Shown piece after piece: positions 7,267-15,223 of a stretch of 28,736 nucleotides of DNA. Below the pieces are notes generated by a model, which had not been told where the DNA came from, searched no databases, and saw only the letters and a program-made list of their open reading frames with translations. Both the position numbers and the translations under genes were made by a program. Source of the DNA: Vicinamibacteria bacterium (GTDB taxonomy: Bacteria; Acidobacteriota; Vicinamibacteria; Vicinamibacterales; UBA2999); the NCBI GenBank assembly GCA_025938035.1, contig JAICQE010000034.1, positions 1-28,736 of the forward strand, written 5' to 3'. Positions within the stretch are counted from its first letter, which is position 1, and every line of letters starts with the position of its first letter.

Positions 7267-8236
7267 CGAGTTGCTCCACGACGGCGTGCGTGCCGGCGAC
7301 GCGCGGGCGATCGCGCGCGCGATTTCGTTGATCGAGGACGAGGCTCCGGACGCGGCGGCGTTGATCGGACACATCCATCAGCAGACAGGGCGTGCCTACG
7401 TGATTGGGGTCACCGGCGCGCCGGGCACCGGCAAGAGCACGCTCGTCGATGCCCTGACCGCCGAAATCAGGCGATCGGGTCAGACGGTCGGGATCATCGC
7501 GGTGGACCCGACGAGCCCGTTTACCGGCGGGGCGATCCTCGGCGATCGCGTTCGCATGACCGGGCACGCGGCCGACCCGGGCGTGTACATCCGCAGCATG
7601 GCCACGCGTGGCCACCTCGGAGGGCTGTCGCGGACGACGAGCGACGTCGCGCTGGTGCTGGATGCGGCCGGAACGGACGTCATCATCATCGAGACGGTCG
7701 GGGTCGGCCAGGACGAAGTCGATATCGTCCGAACGGCCGATATCTCGATCGTGGTCGTCGCGCCGGGTGCAGGCGACGACGTCCAGGCGATGAAGGCCGG
7801 CATCATGGAAATCGCCGACATTTTCGTCGTCAATAAGGCGGATCGCGAAGGCGCCGACCGTGCCGCACAGGCGATCGCCGCGAATCTGTCGCTTGGCGTG
7901 GCTTCCGCCTCACGGCGGAAGCGGCGAGAGGAGAGCGAGAGTGACTGGCAACCGCCGATTGTGAAGACAGAGGCGACCCGCGCGATCGGGATCGACGAAC
8001 TGTGGCGGCAGATCCGGCGCTATCGCGAGCACTCAGCGGGCGGCCTGGCCGAGCGGCGGCGCGAACGCCAGCGCGTTCGGCTGCGCGAGCTGCTGGCTCG
8101 CCAGCTTGTGCAGCGCATCGAATCAGTGCTGCCGTCGGGCGCGATCGAGCGGATGGCCGAGCGCGTTGCGGCGCGCGAGCTCGATCCGTATTCGGCGGTG
8201 GATGAGCTTATTGCCAGCGTAGGCCGCGTGCCTTAA
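7256..8236 (+). CDS. meaB: MeaB/ArgK-family G3E GTPase, methylmalonyl-CoA mutase chaperone
   Basis: The 326-aa P-loop GTPase has Walker A GAPGTGKS at 54-61, the family segment VDPTSPFTGGAILGDRVRM, the ETVGVGQDE switch region, and NKAD for guanine specificity. WQPPIVKTEAT and the C-terminal helices that dimerise the protein are also present. MeaB proteins protect and reload B12-dependent methylmalonyl-CoA mutase. Fusion-free neighbours (an acyl-CoA dehydrogenase upstream, an epimerase downstream) support this. TTG 7256 overlaps the upstream stop by 11 bp. TTG 7271 and GTG 7286 are alternative starts. Oddity: a basic/polar insert of about a dozen residues (VASASRRKRREESESD) precedes WQPP, and it is encoded by a REP-like palindrome at 7898-7922 plus flanking bases. 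Confidence 0.92.
   Translation: MPPSELLHDGVRAGDARAIARAISLIEDEAPDAAALIGHIHQQTGRAYVIGVTGAPGTGKSTLVDALTAEIRRSGQTVGIIAVDPTSPFTGGAILGDRVRMTGHAADPGVYIRSMATRGHLGGLSRTTSDVALVLDAAGTDVIIIETVGVGQDEVDIVRTADISIVVVAPGAGDDVQAMKAGIMEIADIFVVNKADREGADRAAQAIAANLSLGVASASRRKRREESESDWQPPIVKTEATRAIGIDELWRQIRRYREHSAGGLAERRRERQRVRLRELLARQLVQRIESVLPSGAIERMAERVAARELDPYSAVDELIASVGRVP
7898..7922 (+). repeat. GTRG-headed REP-like palindrome inside the meaB gene
   Basis: The head GTGG (7898-7901) leads into perfect 9-bp arms GCTTCCGCC (7901-7909) and GGCGGAAGC (7914-7922) around a TCAC loop. Head and stem resemble the intergenic elements at 11663 and 11716. The element is read in frame as part of an insert not expected in MeaB proteins. 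Confidence 0.7.
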
Positions 8237-9499
8237 ATGAAGGTGATCCTCGACCACGTCGGCATCGCGGTGAAGAACCTCGAAGAGGCGCTGGCTTTCT
8301 ATCGCGATGGACTCGGCCTGCACGTCGAGGTCCCCGAGGAAGTCGCCAGCCAGCGAGTACGTGCCCACTTCATCCCCGCTGGTCAGGCCGCCCTCGAACT
8401 GCTCGAGCCCACGAACGGCGATTCCGCGATCGCGCGCTACGTGCAGAAGCGCGGACCGGGGCTTCACCACATCACACTGCGCGTGGACGACATCCACGCC
8501 GCCCTCGAACAACTGCGTGCTCGCGGGGTCCGCCTCGTTGACGAGCAGCCGCGGCCCGGCGCCGAGGGCGCGATGGTCGCGTTCATTCATCCGTCCGCCG
8601 CTCATGGCGTGCTCGTTGAACTGAAGCAGGGCGCCGCGCCGGTGGTGCGCCTCGACGTCCGGACGATCCCCTTCGGCGATTTCCAGCTCACCACGCTTCA
8701 CGACGGCCCGTTCCGCCTGGACGGGGGAGCGATGTTCGGGGTCGTGCCGCGTCCGCTGTGGGAGAAGAAGGCACCGCCGGACGATCGACACCGGATTCAG
8801 CTGGCGATGCGGCCGCTGCTCGTCGAAGCGTCGTGGGGGCGCATGCTGGTGGATTGCGGCGTCGGCGAGAAGATGACCCCCAAGGATCGCGACATTTACG
8901 CACTCGACCGGGTACGGACCCTGGATGACGCGCTCACCACAGTCAAATTGTCGAGCGAGTCCATTGAGATCGCGCTGGCCACTCACCTCCACTGGGATCA
9001 CTTTGGTGGTGCGACTGCCCGGATGACTGGCGGTTTGCGGCCGCGCTTTCCGAAGGCGGAGTACGTCATCCGTGCCGCGGAGTGGGACGATGCCACTCAT
9101 CCGCACGAACGCAACCGCGCGAGCTACCTGCAGGACGACTTCGTTCCGCTGAAGGAGGCCGGAGTCGTCACGTTCTTCGACGGCGACCAGGCGATTCGGC
9201 CTGGCGTGCGCGTGGTCCGGACCGGCGGCCACACCGGTCAGCATCAGATTGTGTTCATCGAGTCCGGCGGACGGACGGCGGTGTTCGTCGCGGATCTGAT
9301 TCCGACGGCTGCGCATCTGGAAAACGCCTGGGTGATGGGCTACGACCTCTTTCCGATGGAGACCCTCGCGTTCAAGCGTCAGTTCATTCGCGAGGCGATT
9401 GACCGCGAGTACCTCATCTTCTTCGAGCATGACCCGGTCATCGCGGCCGGTTTCATCCGCGAGAAATCCGGGCGGCGCTACGTAGAGCAGGTTCTCTAA
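8237..9499 (+). CDS. Methylmalonyl-CoA epimerase fused to metallo-beta-lactamase-fold hydrolase
   Basis: One 420-aa frame joins two domains. Residues 1-130 are a vicinal-oxygen-chelate methylmalonyl-CoA epimerase: LDHVGIAVKNLEEALAFY with His7, GPGLHHITLRVDDI with His77/78, AFIHPSAAHGVLVELKQ with Glu128. It interconverts (S)- and (R)-methylmalonyl-CoA. Residues from about 140 form a metallo-beta-lactamase-fold hydrolase with every expected metal ligand: His250, His252, Asp254, His255 (THLHWDH), His332, Asp353 and His398. It most resembles lactonase-like members that begin GDFQLTTLHDGPFRLDGG. ATG 8237 directly abuts the meaB stop codon, so the genes are co-transcribed. The hydrolase substrate is unknown. 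A thioesterase or lactonase role is only a guess. Confidence 0.9.
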   Translation: MKVILDHVGIAVKNLEEALAFYRDGLGLHVEVPEEVASQRVRAHFIPAGQAALELLEPTNGDSAIARYVQKRGPGLHHITLRVDDIHAALEQLRARGVRLVDEQPRPGAEGAMVAFIHPSAAHGVLVELKQGAAPVVRLDVRTIPFGDFQLTTLHDGPFRLDGGAMFGVVPRPLWEKKAPPDDRHRIQLAMRPLLVEASWGRMLVDCGVGEKMTPKDRDIYALDRVRTLDDALTTVKLSSESIEIALATHLHWDHFGGATARMTGGLRPRFPKAEYVIRAAEWDDATHPHERNRASYLQDDFVPLKEAGVVTFFDGDQAIRPGVRVVRTGGHTGQHQIVFIESGGRTAVFVADLIPTAAHLENAWVMGYDLFPMETLAFKRQFIREAIDREYLIFFEHDPVIAAGFIREKSGRRYVEQVL

Positions 9500-9573
9500 T
9501 CCTCTTCAAACCGGTGCCGCGGTTCGCCCGGGCCCGAATGACGTCTTAGCGAGTAAGAGCGCCTTCGCGATTC

Positions 9574-10806
9574 CTACTCGATGAGCGCCCGCCTGACGAT
9601 CGAGTACAGGTACTGGACCTCCCCATCGTCCAGCCCTTCGCCGAACCTCGTCAGGCCTGTGCGGGTCTTGATGACGACTCCCTTGCCCCTGGCGAAGCGG
9701 GCGAGTTTTACGACGATACGTTCGACGCCGGCCCTGACCGCCGGAGCCTCCGAGGGGTGCGCCTGCAGCACCTGCTGTTCGGTCGCGCGTTTCGCCGAGG
9801 CAAGGCTGGATTCGCGGCTGCTGTAGTCCACATCGAGGATGTCCGCCACATCGGCTGACATGATCGTTCGAGTCGTCCACGCTCCGCGCTCCCGGATGCG
9901 GAGGCCCTGTTTCGAGACCTCGACGATCGTGGCACCCCTGCGCGATCGGAGGAAGGCACCGACGATCGTCGTCAACGGAAGGAACCCGAAGAACAGGCCC
10001 AGCAATCCGAGAAACGTCCAGCCGACGACATCTGGCGTGTTGGATTGCCTGAAGAACGTTGCGAGCGGCGGGCCGAACGCGAGGAGGATGCCGATCGGAA
10101 TCAACGTCGTTGCAAGTACGAGCGGATTCTGGCGCCGGAACGGAACGACAATCCTGACCTTGCCCATTTCACGCGTCACCTCACTCCGCGCGTCGGTAGG
10201 ACGCACCGCATTCGTGTGCATTGTCGGGTTCTGTCGCGCACGCTGACGCAGTGCGAGGTCGATGTCGCTGGGGGTCAGCGTGATCGAACGGTCCGTTGAG
10301 GCATCTTCGATCTGCAGGTGCAGATGCTCGGCAATCGCCCTGGCGTAGTGGCGTGCTTTCGCGTAGTCGGAGAGGCTGCACAACCGCAGGTCGGGTCCGC
10401 TTCGCGCCTTCAACGTCAGTGGAAACGATTCGGCCGTGTCCGAGTCGCCCGGGACAAACCCGAGTGTGACCGCGGTATATCCCTCGAGCGGTACGGTGTG
10501 CCCGCGCAGCGGAACCAGCAGGCCCCACTGCTTGACGACTTCTCGCTGTGCGCGATCAATGGTCATCCAGCTGCGACCGAACACCAGTGCTCCGCCGACA
10601 GTTGTAAAGGCGATCGCCATCAGGACCAAGAGTGGCCACATGGAGGCCGGCATTTGATCCGCGTTGTTCACCGGGACGATGCGGAGAAGTATCAGGAAGA
10701 GGAACACGCCCGCGCCGAAGAACGGAAGTCCGAACACAGACAGACAGCCGCCGCCTTCCTGAATCCGGAGGCGGTCTGGCGTGACGAGCTGGACGGGCCC
10801 GTTCAT
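9574..10806 (-). CDS. Membrane protein of unknown function with two transmembrane pairs
   Basis: The 410-aa product has two similar halves. Each starts with a pair of hydrophobic helices (about residues 25-80: LSVFGLPFFGAGVFLFLILL and a second helix; about 235-285: LVLATTLIPIGILLAF and WTFLGLLGLFFGFLPLTTIV) followed by a soluble beta-rich segment. The soluble parts read like PH-type domains of membrane proteins (for example ITIDRAQREVVKQWG-like strands), but this is not certain. ATG 10806 is preferred over GTG 10812 because AGAG lies seven bases upstream of it. The gene converges on the epimerase operon and diverges from the DUF1206 gene. No function is proposed. Confidence 0.7.
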   Translation of the reverse strand: MNGPVQLVTPDRLRIQEGGGCLSVFGLPFFGAGVFLFLILLRIVPVNNADQMPASMWPLLVLMAIAFTTVGGALVFGRSWMTIDRAQREVVKQWGLLVPLRGHTVPLEGYTAVTLGFVPGDSDTAESFPLTLKARSGPDLRLCSLSDYAKARHYARAIAEHLHLQIEDASTDRSITLTPSDIDLALRQRARQNPTMHTNAVRPTDARSEVTREMGKVRIVVPFRRQNPLVLATTLIPIGILLAFGPPLATFFRQSNTPDVVGWTFLGLLGLFFGFLPLTTIVGAFLRSRRGATIVEVSKQGLRIRERGAWTTRTIMSADVADILDVDYSSRESSLASAKRATEQQVLQAHPSEAPAVRAGVERIVVKLARFARGKGVVIKTRTGLTRFGEGLDDGEVQYLYSIVRRALIE

Positions 10807-10886
10807 TGCCACTCTTATCGGATGAGGTCGCGGGAACTGTCAGCAGCTCCTGGCGGAACTGAATTTTGCAGTAAGGGTCGGCAGCG

Positions 10887-11654
10887 ATGCTGGAGAATCT
10901 CGCGCGGCTTGGCTACGCCTCGAAAGCGGTCATCTATGCCATCGTCGGCGTTCTGGCGGTGCTCGCCGTCACGAACCGCGGCGGCACGATCACGGACACG
11001 ACCGGTGCGCTGCAGGTCATCTTTACGAAGCCGTTCGGCCGCGGCCTGCTGCTCATTCTGGCGGCGGGCCTGTGTGGCTACGCCGCCTGGCGGCTCCTCG
11101 ACGCCTTCATGAACCCCGATCGCGACAGCCTGTTCATCCGCATTGGCAACGGTGTCCGTGGGCTCGTGTACGGGGCCCTTGGTATCCGTGCCATTCAGTT
11201 GCTGCGGGGATTGCGGGGGTCGAACGGCGATGAGGCAGAGTTGTGGACGGCGAAGATTCTCGACTGGCCGCTCGGCGCCCTGCTTGTGGGCCTCGTCGGC
11301 GGCATTGTCGCGGCGTATGGCGCCTCGCAGATCGTGCAGGGCGTGAAAGGCACGCACGACGAGAAGATCGACTGGTCGCCGATCCCTGCACACATGCGGA
11401 CCGCGGTCCAGCGGATCAGCCGGTTCGGCGTCGCCACACGCGGTGGTGTGCTGATCACGCTGGGCCTGTTCCTCGTCCGCGCGGCGTTCGCGCACGATCC
11501 GAATCAGGCGGCCGGCACGCGCGAATCGCTGCTGCGTCTTGGCGGGCTGGCCGATGGCCGCTGGTTTCTGGCGATCCTTGCCGCCGGCGTGATTGCCTAC
11601 GCCGTTGACCAGGCCGCCCATGCCCGCTGCCGCCGGATTCGGCCGGTGATGTAG
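10887..11654 (+). CDS. DUF1206 integral membrane protein
   Basis: The 255-aa protein contains three copies of a two-helix repeat (about 1-75, 85-160, 175-245). Each opens with an R-x-G-y/v-x-x-x-G/A-x-x-Y-like motif ([47 protein letters not shown]). That pattern defines DUF1206, a family of inner-membrane proteins of unknown role. The tail is basic (ARCRRIRPV). Start ATG 10887 yields the first repeat at the very N-terminus. A weak purine-rich stretch precedes it. Two REP-like palindromes follow the gene. Confidence 0.85.
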   Translation: MLENLARLGYASKAVIYAIVGVLAVLAVTNRGGTITDTTGALQVIFTKPFGRGLLLILAAGLCGYAAWRLLDAFMNPDRDSLFIRIGNGVRGLVYGALGIRAIQLLRGLRGSNGDEAELWTAKILDWPLGALLVGLVGGIVAAYGASQIVQGVKGTHDEKIDWSPIPAHMRTAVQRISRFGVATRGGVLITLGLFLVRAAFAHDPNQAAGTRESLLRLGGLADGRWFLAILAAGVIAYAVDQAAHARCRRIRPVM

Positions 11655-11662
11655 GCCAGTGC

Positions 11663-11686
11663 GTAGCTTCCGACTTCAGTCGGAAG
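11663..11686 (+). repeat. GTAG-headed REP-like palindrome 1
   Basis: GTAG (11663-11666) is followed by CTTCCGACT (11667-11675), TC, and AGTCGGAAG (11678-11686), a perfect 9-bp inverted repeat. A 5' GTRG tetranucleotide next to a palindrome is the known signature of REP elements mobilised by RAYT (REP-associated tyrosine) transposases. No such transposase gene is in the window. Confidence 0.8.
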
Positions 11687-11715
11687 GCACTAGTATTAGA
11701 GGCTCCGGTTGGCAC

Positions 11716-11738
11716 GTAGTGTCCGCCTTCAGGCGGAC
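11716..11738 (+). repeat. GTAG-headed REP-like palindrome 2
   Basis: GTAG (11716-11719), one T, then GTCCGCCT (11721-11728), TC, and AGGCGGAC (11731-11738). It has the same orientation as the element 53 bp upstream, so together they form a paired REP unit in the 5' region of mtnP. The second one ends 19 nt before the mtnP start codon. Confidence 0.8.
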
Positions 11739-11757
11739 CCGCAGACGACAGCATCCA

Positions 11758-12627
11758 ATGGAACAAGTTCAGATTGGAATCATCGGCGGCAGCGGTCTGT
11801 ACGACATGGCCGAAGTCACCGATCGCACGGAAATTGCGCTCGACACGCCGTTTGGCGACCCGTCCGGGCCGTATGTCGTCGGCACACTCCGCGGAAAGCG
11901 CGTGGCCTTTCTGGCGCGGCACGGCGCCGGCCACCGGCTCTCGCCGTCGGAGTTGAATTTCCGCGCCAACATCTTCGGCATGAAGCTGCTCGGCGTCGAG
12001 TACATCCTCTCCGCCAGCGCCGTCGGCAGTCTCAAGCAGGAATACAAGCCACTCGACATCGTCATCCCGGACCAGTTCATCGATCGTACGCGCGGCCGTG
12101 TGAGCACGTTCTTCGGCCGGGGCCTCGTCGGGCACGTCGCGTTCGCCCATCCGTTCTGCACGATCCTCAGCGAGGTCGCATTCGGGAGCGGAAAAGCGGC
12201 CGACGCGACGATTCACAAGGGCGGCACCTACGTCTGCATGGAAGGGCCGCAGTTCTCGACGCTGGCGGAATCGAACCTCTATCGATCGTGGGGCGCCGAC
12301 ATCATCGGCATGACCAACCTGCAGGAGGCGAAGCTCGCGCGCGAGGCGGAGATCTGCTACACGACGATCGCGCTGGTCACCGACTACGACTGCTGGCATC
12401 CGGACCATGACTCGGTGACGGTCGAGATGATCATTGCCAACCTGACCCGGAACGCGCAGACGGCGCAGCAGATCATCGCCGGCGCCGTGGATCGTCTGCC
12501 GTTCGATCGCACCTGTGAGTGCGCGTCGGCGCTGAAGTACGCATTGATTACGCGGCCCGACGTGATTCCGCCCGAGACCGCCCGCGATCTGGCTCCGATC
12601 GTCGGCAAATATCTCGCACGCGTGTAA
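11758..12627 (+). CDS. mtnP: S-methyl-5'-thioadenosine phosphorylase
   Basis: The 289-aa purine nucleoside phosphorylase-family enzyme cleaves 5'-methylthioadenosine, made by polyamine and related pathways, into adenine and 5-methylthioribose-1-phosphate. Visible motifs are [11 protein letters not shown] at the start, [12 protein letters not shown] (phosphate site), [15 protein letters not shown], and [19 protein letters not shown] with TDYDCW. The last of these is typical of MTA phosphorylase rather than guanosine/inosine phosphorylase. The frame is open to 11659, but the extra N-terminus would be translated from two REP palindromes, so ATG 11758 is the start. The spacing of 9 bp to the next gene, a PfkB kinase, suggests a salvage operon. 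Confidence 0.93.
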   Translation: MEQVQIGIIGGSGLYDMAEVTDRTEIALDTPFGDPSGPYVVGTLRGKRVAFLARHGAGHRLSPSELNFRANIFGMKLLGVEYILSASAVGSLKQEYKPLDIVIPDQFIDRTRGRVSTFFGRGLVGHVAFAHPFCTILSEVAFGSGKAADATIHKGGTYVCMEGPQFSTLAESNLYRSWGADIIGMTNLQEAKLAREAEICYTTIALVTDYDCWHPDHDSVTVEMIIANLTRNAQTAQQIIAGAVDRLPFDRTCECASALKYALITRPDVIPPETARDLAPIVGKYLARV

Positions 12628-12636
12628 AGGAACGTG

Positions 12637-13650
12637 ATGACGACCCCCAATAAGTTCGACGTAACCGCAATCGGCAACGCCATTGTCGACGTCATTGCCC
12701 AGGCAGACGACGCGCTGCTGGCGGCGCACAACCTGCCGAAGGGCGCCATGAACCTGATCGATGCCGCCATGGCCGACAAGTTGTACGGCGTCATGGGCCC
12801 CGGCAAGGAAGCGTCGGGCGGGTCGGCGGGAAACACGATTGCGGGAATTGCGATGCTCGGTGGCAGGGCCGCCTACATCGGGAAGGTCGCGGACGATCAG
12901 CTCGGCAAGATCTTCACGCACGACATCCGCGCGGTTGGCGTCACCTACGACACGGCGCCGCTGCAGGGCGGCCTGCCGACGGCACGCAGCCTGATCTTCG
13001 TCACGCCCGACGCACAGCGGACGATGCAGACGTTCCTCGGCGCCTGCACGCAGCTGGGCCCCGAAGACATCAACCTCGGCCACATCACCGGCTCCAAGGT
13101 CGTCTACATGGAGGGCTACCTCTGGGACCTGCCGCGCGCCAAGCAGGCGATGCTCTCCGCGGCAATGCAGGCCAAGGAGTCCGGCGTCAAAGTGTCGCTC
13201 ACGCTGTCGGATGCCTTCTGCGTCGGCCGCTTCCGCGATGAGTTCCTCGAGTTGGCCGAAAAGTACGTGGACATCCTCTTCGCGAACGAGAGCGAGATCC
13301 TGTCGCTGTATCAGACGGACGACTTCGACATGGCTTTGCAGCAGGTCAGGGATCATTGCGAGATTGCCGCGCTCACCCGCAGCGAGAAGGGCTCGGTCGT
13401 GGTCAACGGCGACGAGGTGCACGTCATCGACGCGGTCAAAGGCGTCAAGGTGGTGGACACCACGGGCGCCGGGGACGCGTATGCGGCGGGATTTCTCTAC
13501 GCCTACACGCAGGGCCTCGACCTGAAGACCGCGGGCCGGCTCGGTGGGGCGATGGCCGCCCAGGTGATCAGCCAGTACGGTCCGCGCGCCGAAGCAAAGG
13601 ACGTAAAGGCGCTTGCCGCGAAAGTGCTGAGTGGCTGGGTAGCTGGGTAG
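12637..13650 (+). CDS. PfkB-family carbohydrate kinase, probable adenosine kinase
   Basis: The 337-aa protein matches the ribokinase/PfkB fold. It opens FDVTAIGNAIVDVIA, has the Gly-rich SGGSAGNTIAGIAMLGG substrate motif, NESEI (the NxxE magnesium motif), and the C-terminal signature DTTGAGDAYAAGFLYA with the catalytic base at Asp280. This subgroup is usually annotated as adenosine kinase (adenosine to AMP). Pairing with mtnP fits purine salvage. Fructo- or inosine/guanosine kinase activity cannot be excluded. ATG 12637 is preferred to GTG 12634 because AAAGGA lies five bases upstream of it. The C-terminal SGWVAG and the TAG stop are encoded by the first units of the repeat at 13631-13742. 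Confidence 0.87.
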   Translation: MTTPNKFDVTAIGNAIVDVIAQADDALLAAHNLPKGAMNLIDAAMADKLYGVMGPGKEASGGSAGNTIAGIAMLGGRAAYIGKVADDQLGKIFTHDIRAVGVTYDTAPLQGGLPTARSLIFVTPDAQRTMQTFLGACTQLGPEDINLGHITGSKVVYMEGYLWDLPRAKQAMLSAAMQAKESGVKVSLTLSDAFCVGRFRDEFLELAEKYVDILFANESEILSLYQTDDFDMALQQVRDHCEIAALTRSEKGSVVVNGDEVHVIDAVKGVKVVDTTGAGDAYAAGFLYAYTQGLDLKTAGRLGGAMAAQVISQYGPRAEAKDVKALAAKVLSGWVAG

Positions 13651-13742
13651 CTGGGTGGCCTGCGTTGCCTAGGTTGCCTGCGTCCTTACCCAGGCAACCC
13701 AGCCACCCAGTCTACCCAGTCTACCCAGGCAACCCAGTCTAC
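13631..13742. repeat. GGGTAGCT/CTACCCAG palindromic repeat between convergent genes
   Basis: The left side repeats CTGGGTAG (13635-13658) and the right side repeats CTACCCAGT (13711-13742). GGTTGCCT (13672-13679) and AGGCAACC (13692-13699) form a perfect inner hairpin, and GGGTGGC (13653-13659) pairs with GCCACCC (13702-13708) outside it. The block contains the TAG stop codons of both flanking convergent genes. A long bulged hairpin here could act as a bidirectional terminator, although no U-tract is present. Confidence 0.85.
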
Positions 13743-15223
13743 CGATCGAACGATTCGCGGCGGCTGGATTCAGTCAGCCGGATCACGAAGCGCTCGGGGT
13801 TCTCACGGAACTGGCGCTGCAATTCCGTCAGGCTTGCGGCGCCGCCGTAGCTGATCGCCGAGCAGAGGTGCTTCAGCATGTCGCGGATCACCGGCCGCAC
13901 GGAGCCGCGCGCCGGCACACTGATCTCCATGCCCTCCGCCCCAAGCGCCTCCACGTCCGCGACGGAGGAATCCTCGACGTCGAGCCGGTCGACGATCGCC
14001 TGCAGTGACGCCATTCCGCGAAACACCTTGAACGGCACCGTGACCGTCTTGTGCGACTCGGGAATCACCACCGGCTTCTGGACGGTATCTCCCGGCGTCT
14101 CGATCGTTCCTGCCAGCGCGCCGCCCAGCATGACGGTATCGCCGCCGAAGAGCAGCGCCTGCACGAGCGCTCCATCCCGCTTCACCCCGCCATCGGCGAT
14201 GAGCGGCACCTCGTCGCCGGCCGCCCTGCGGCATTCGACCAGCGCGGCCACCTGCGGCACGCCGAAGTTCGTGTTCAGCCTCGTCGTGCAGCCGCCGCCG
14301 GGACCGATGCCGACCTTGACGCCGTTGACGCCGCGATCGATCAGAAACCTGACCCCGTCGGCGGTCGCGACGTTGCCGGCGATCAGCTCGGCGTCGCCGA
14401 ACTGCTTGCGGAAGGTCTCGACCGCACGTGACATCACGACGGAGTGACCGTGCGCGATGTCGATGACGATCACGTCCGCGCCAGCGCGCAGCAGCTCCGC
14501 GGCACGTTCCAGGTAGTCGCCTTTCGCGCCAATCGCGGCGCCCACCATCAGACGTCCGTGCGGATCGCGTGTGGCGGCCGGCAGCTGCTTCTGCTTGATC
14601 AGATCTTTCGCCGTGACCAGACCGAGGAGCCGTCCGGCGCCGTCAACCAGCGGCAGCTTCTTGATCTTGTGCTCGCGCATCACGGCTTCGGCGGCGGCGC
14701 TCTCGATGCTGCCTTCGCGGACGATGAGCCGATCGCGCGGCGTCATGCGCTCGCTGACGCGCCCGGTTCCGCCGCTGAAGCGGAGATCACGCGCCGTCAG
14801 CAGGCCGATGACGCGGCGGGCCTCGTCGATCACGACGAGCGTGCCCACACCGGTGCGCCGCATCACCTCGGCCGCTTCGTTGAGATCCGCATCGGGGCGA
14901 ATGGTGTAGGGGTCGATGATGATGCCGTGCTGGCGGCGCTTGACGCGCTCGACTTCGCGCACCTGCGGCTCGATATCGCCGGATCGAAATCCGCGGTCGA
15001 TGATGCCGATGCCGCCCTCCTCGGCCACGGCGATCGCCATCTCGGCGCGCGTGATGGTGTCCATGTTCGCCGAAACGACCGGCCGCTTCAGCGTCAGATG
15101 CTGCGACAGCTTCGACGAGAGATCGATGGCGGCGGGATCCCGCCGCTCGAGGACGCTGTACTGCGGCGTAAAGAGGAAGTCGTCGAACGTGGCGCCGCGA
15201 ACGAGGTCGGCGAGCGCGCTCAT
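13739..15223 (-). CDS. guaB: IMP dehydrogenase/GMP reductase family enzyme with CBS domains
   Basis: The 494-aa product has the (beta/alpha)8 barrel of IMPDH (TFDDFLFTP, SANMDTITRAEMAIAVAEEGGIG) interrupted by two CBS domains (about residues 95-210). ELIAGNVAT, the catalytic loop GIGPGGGCTTR with Cys312, and LIADGGVKRDG follow. IMPDH makes XMP for GTP synthesis. Two features are unusual: the canonical loop GPGSICTTR reads GPGGGCTTR, and the flap after FRGMASL lacks the expected Arg-Tyr pair. The C-terminal part (SVRPVIRDMLKHLCSAISY) resembles GMP reductase as much as IMPDH, so reductase activity is possible. ATG 15223 overlaps the upstream stop (ATGA). The frame is open to 15484, but that part only overlaps the neighbouring gene. 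The TAG stop lies in the repeat. Confidence 0.85.
   Translation of the reverse strand: MSALADLVRGATFDDFLFTPQYSVLERRDPAAIDLSSKLSQHLTLKRPVVSANMDTITRAEMAIAVAEEGGIGIIDRGFRSGDIEPQVREVERVKRRQHGIIIDPYTIRPDADLNEAAEVMRRTGVGTLVVIDEARRVIGLLTARDLRFSGGTGRVSERMTPRDRLIVREGSIESAAAEAVMREHKIKKLPLVDGAGRLLGLVTAKDLIKQKQLPAATRDPHGRLMVGAAIGAKGDYLERAAELLRAGADVIVIDIAHGHSVVMSRAVETFRKQFGDAELIAGNVATADGVRFLIDRGVNGVKVGIGPGGGCTTRLNTNFGVPQVAALVECRRAAGDEVPLIADGGVKRDGALVQALLFGGDTVMLGGALAGTIETPGDTVQKPVVIPESHKTVTVPFKVFRGMASLQAIVDRLDVEDSSVADVEALGAEGMEISVPARGSVRPVIRDMLKHLCSAISYGGAASLTELQRQFRENPERFVIRLTESSRRESFDR

Noticed and set aside
8123..9430. A 435-codon minus-strand open frame opposite the epimerase-hydrolase fusion
   Set aside because: The plus-strand frame carries complete metal-ligand motifs; the minus frame has none.
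11455..13422. A 655-codon minus-strand open frame opposite mtnP and the adenosine kinase gene
   Set aside because: It runs antisense to two well-conserved genes, its product is rich in His/Arg/Asp/Val without any family motif, and it matches the pattern of GC-rich shadow frames.
13651..13742. A conventional intrinsic terminator between the convergent genes
   Set aside because: Long hairpins can form but neither strand has the required run of Ts after the stem.
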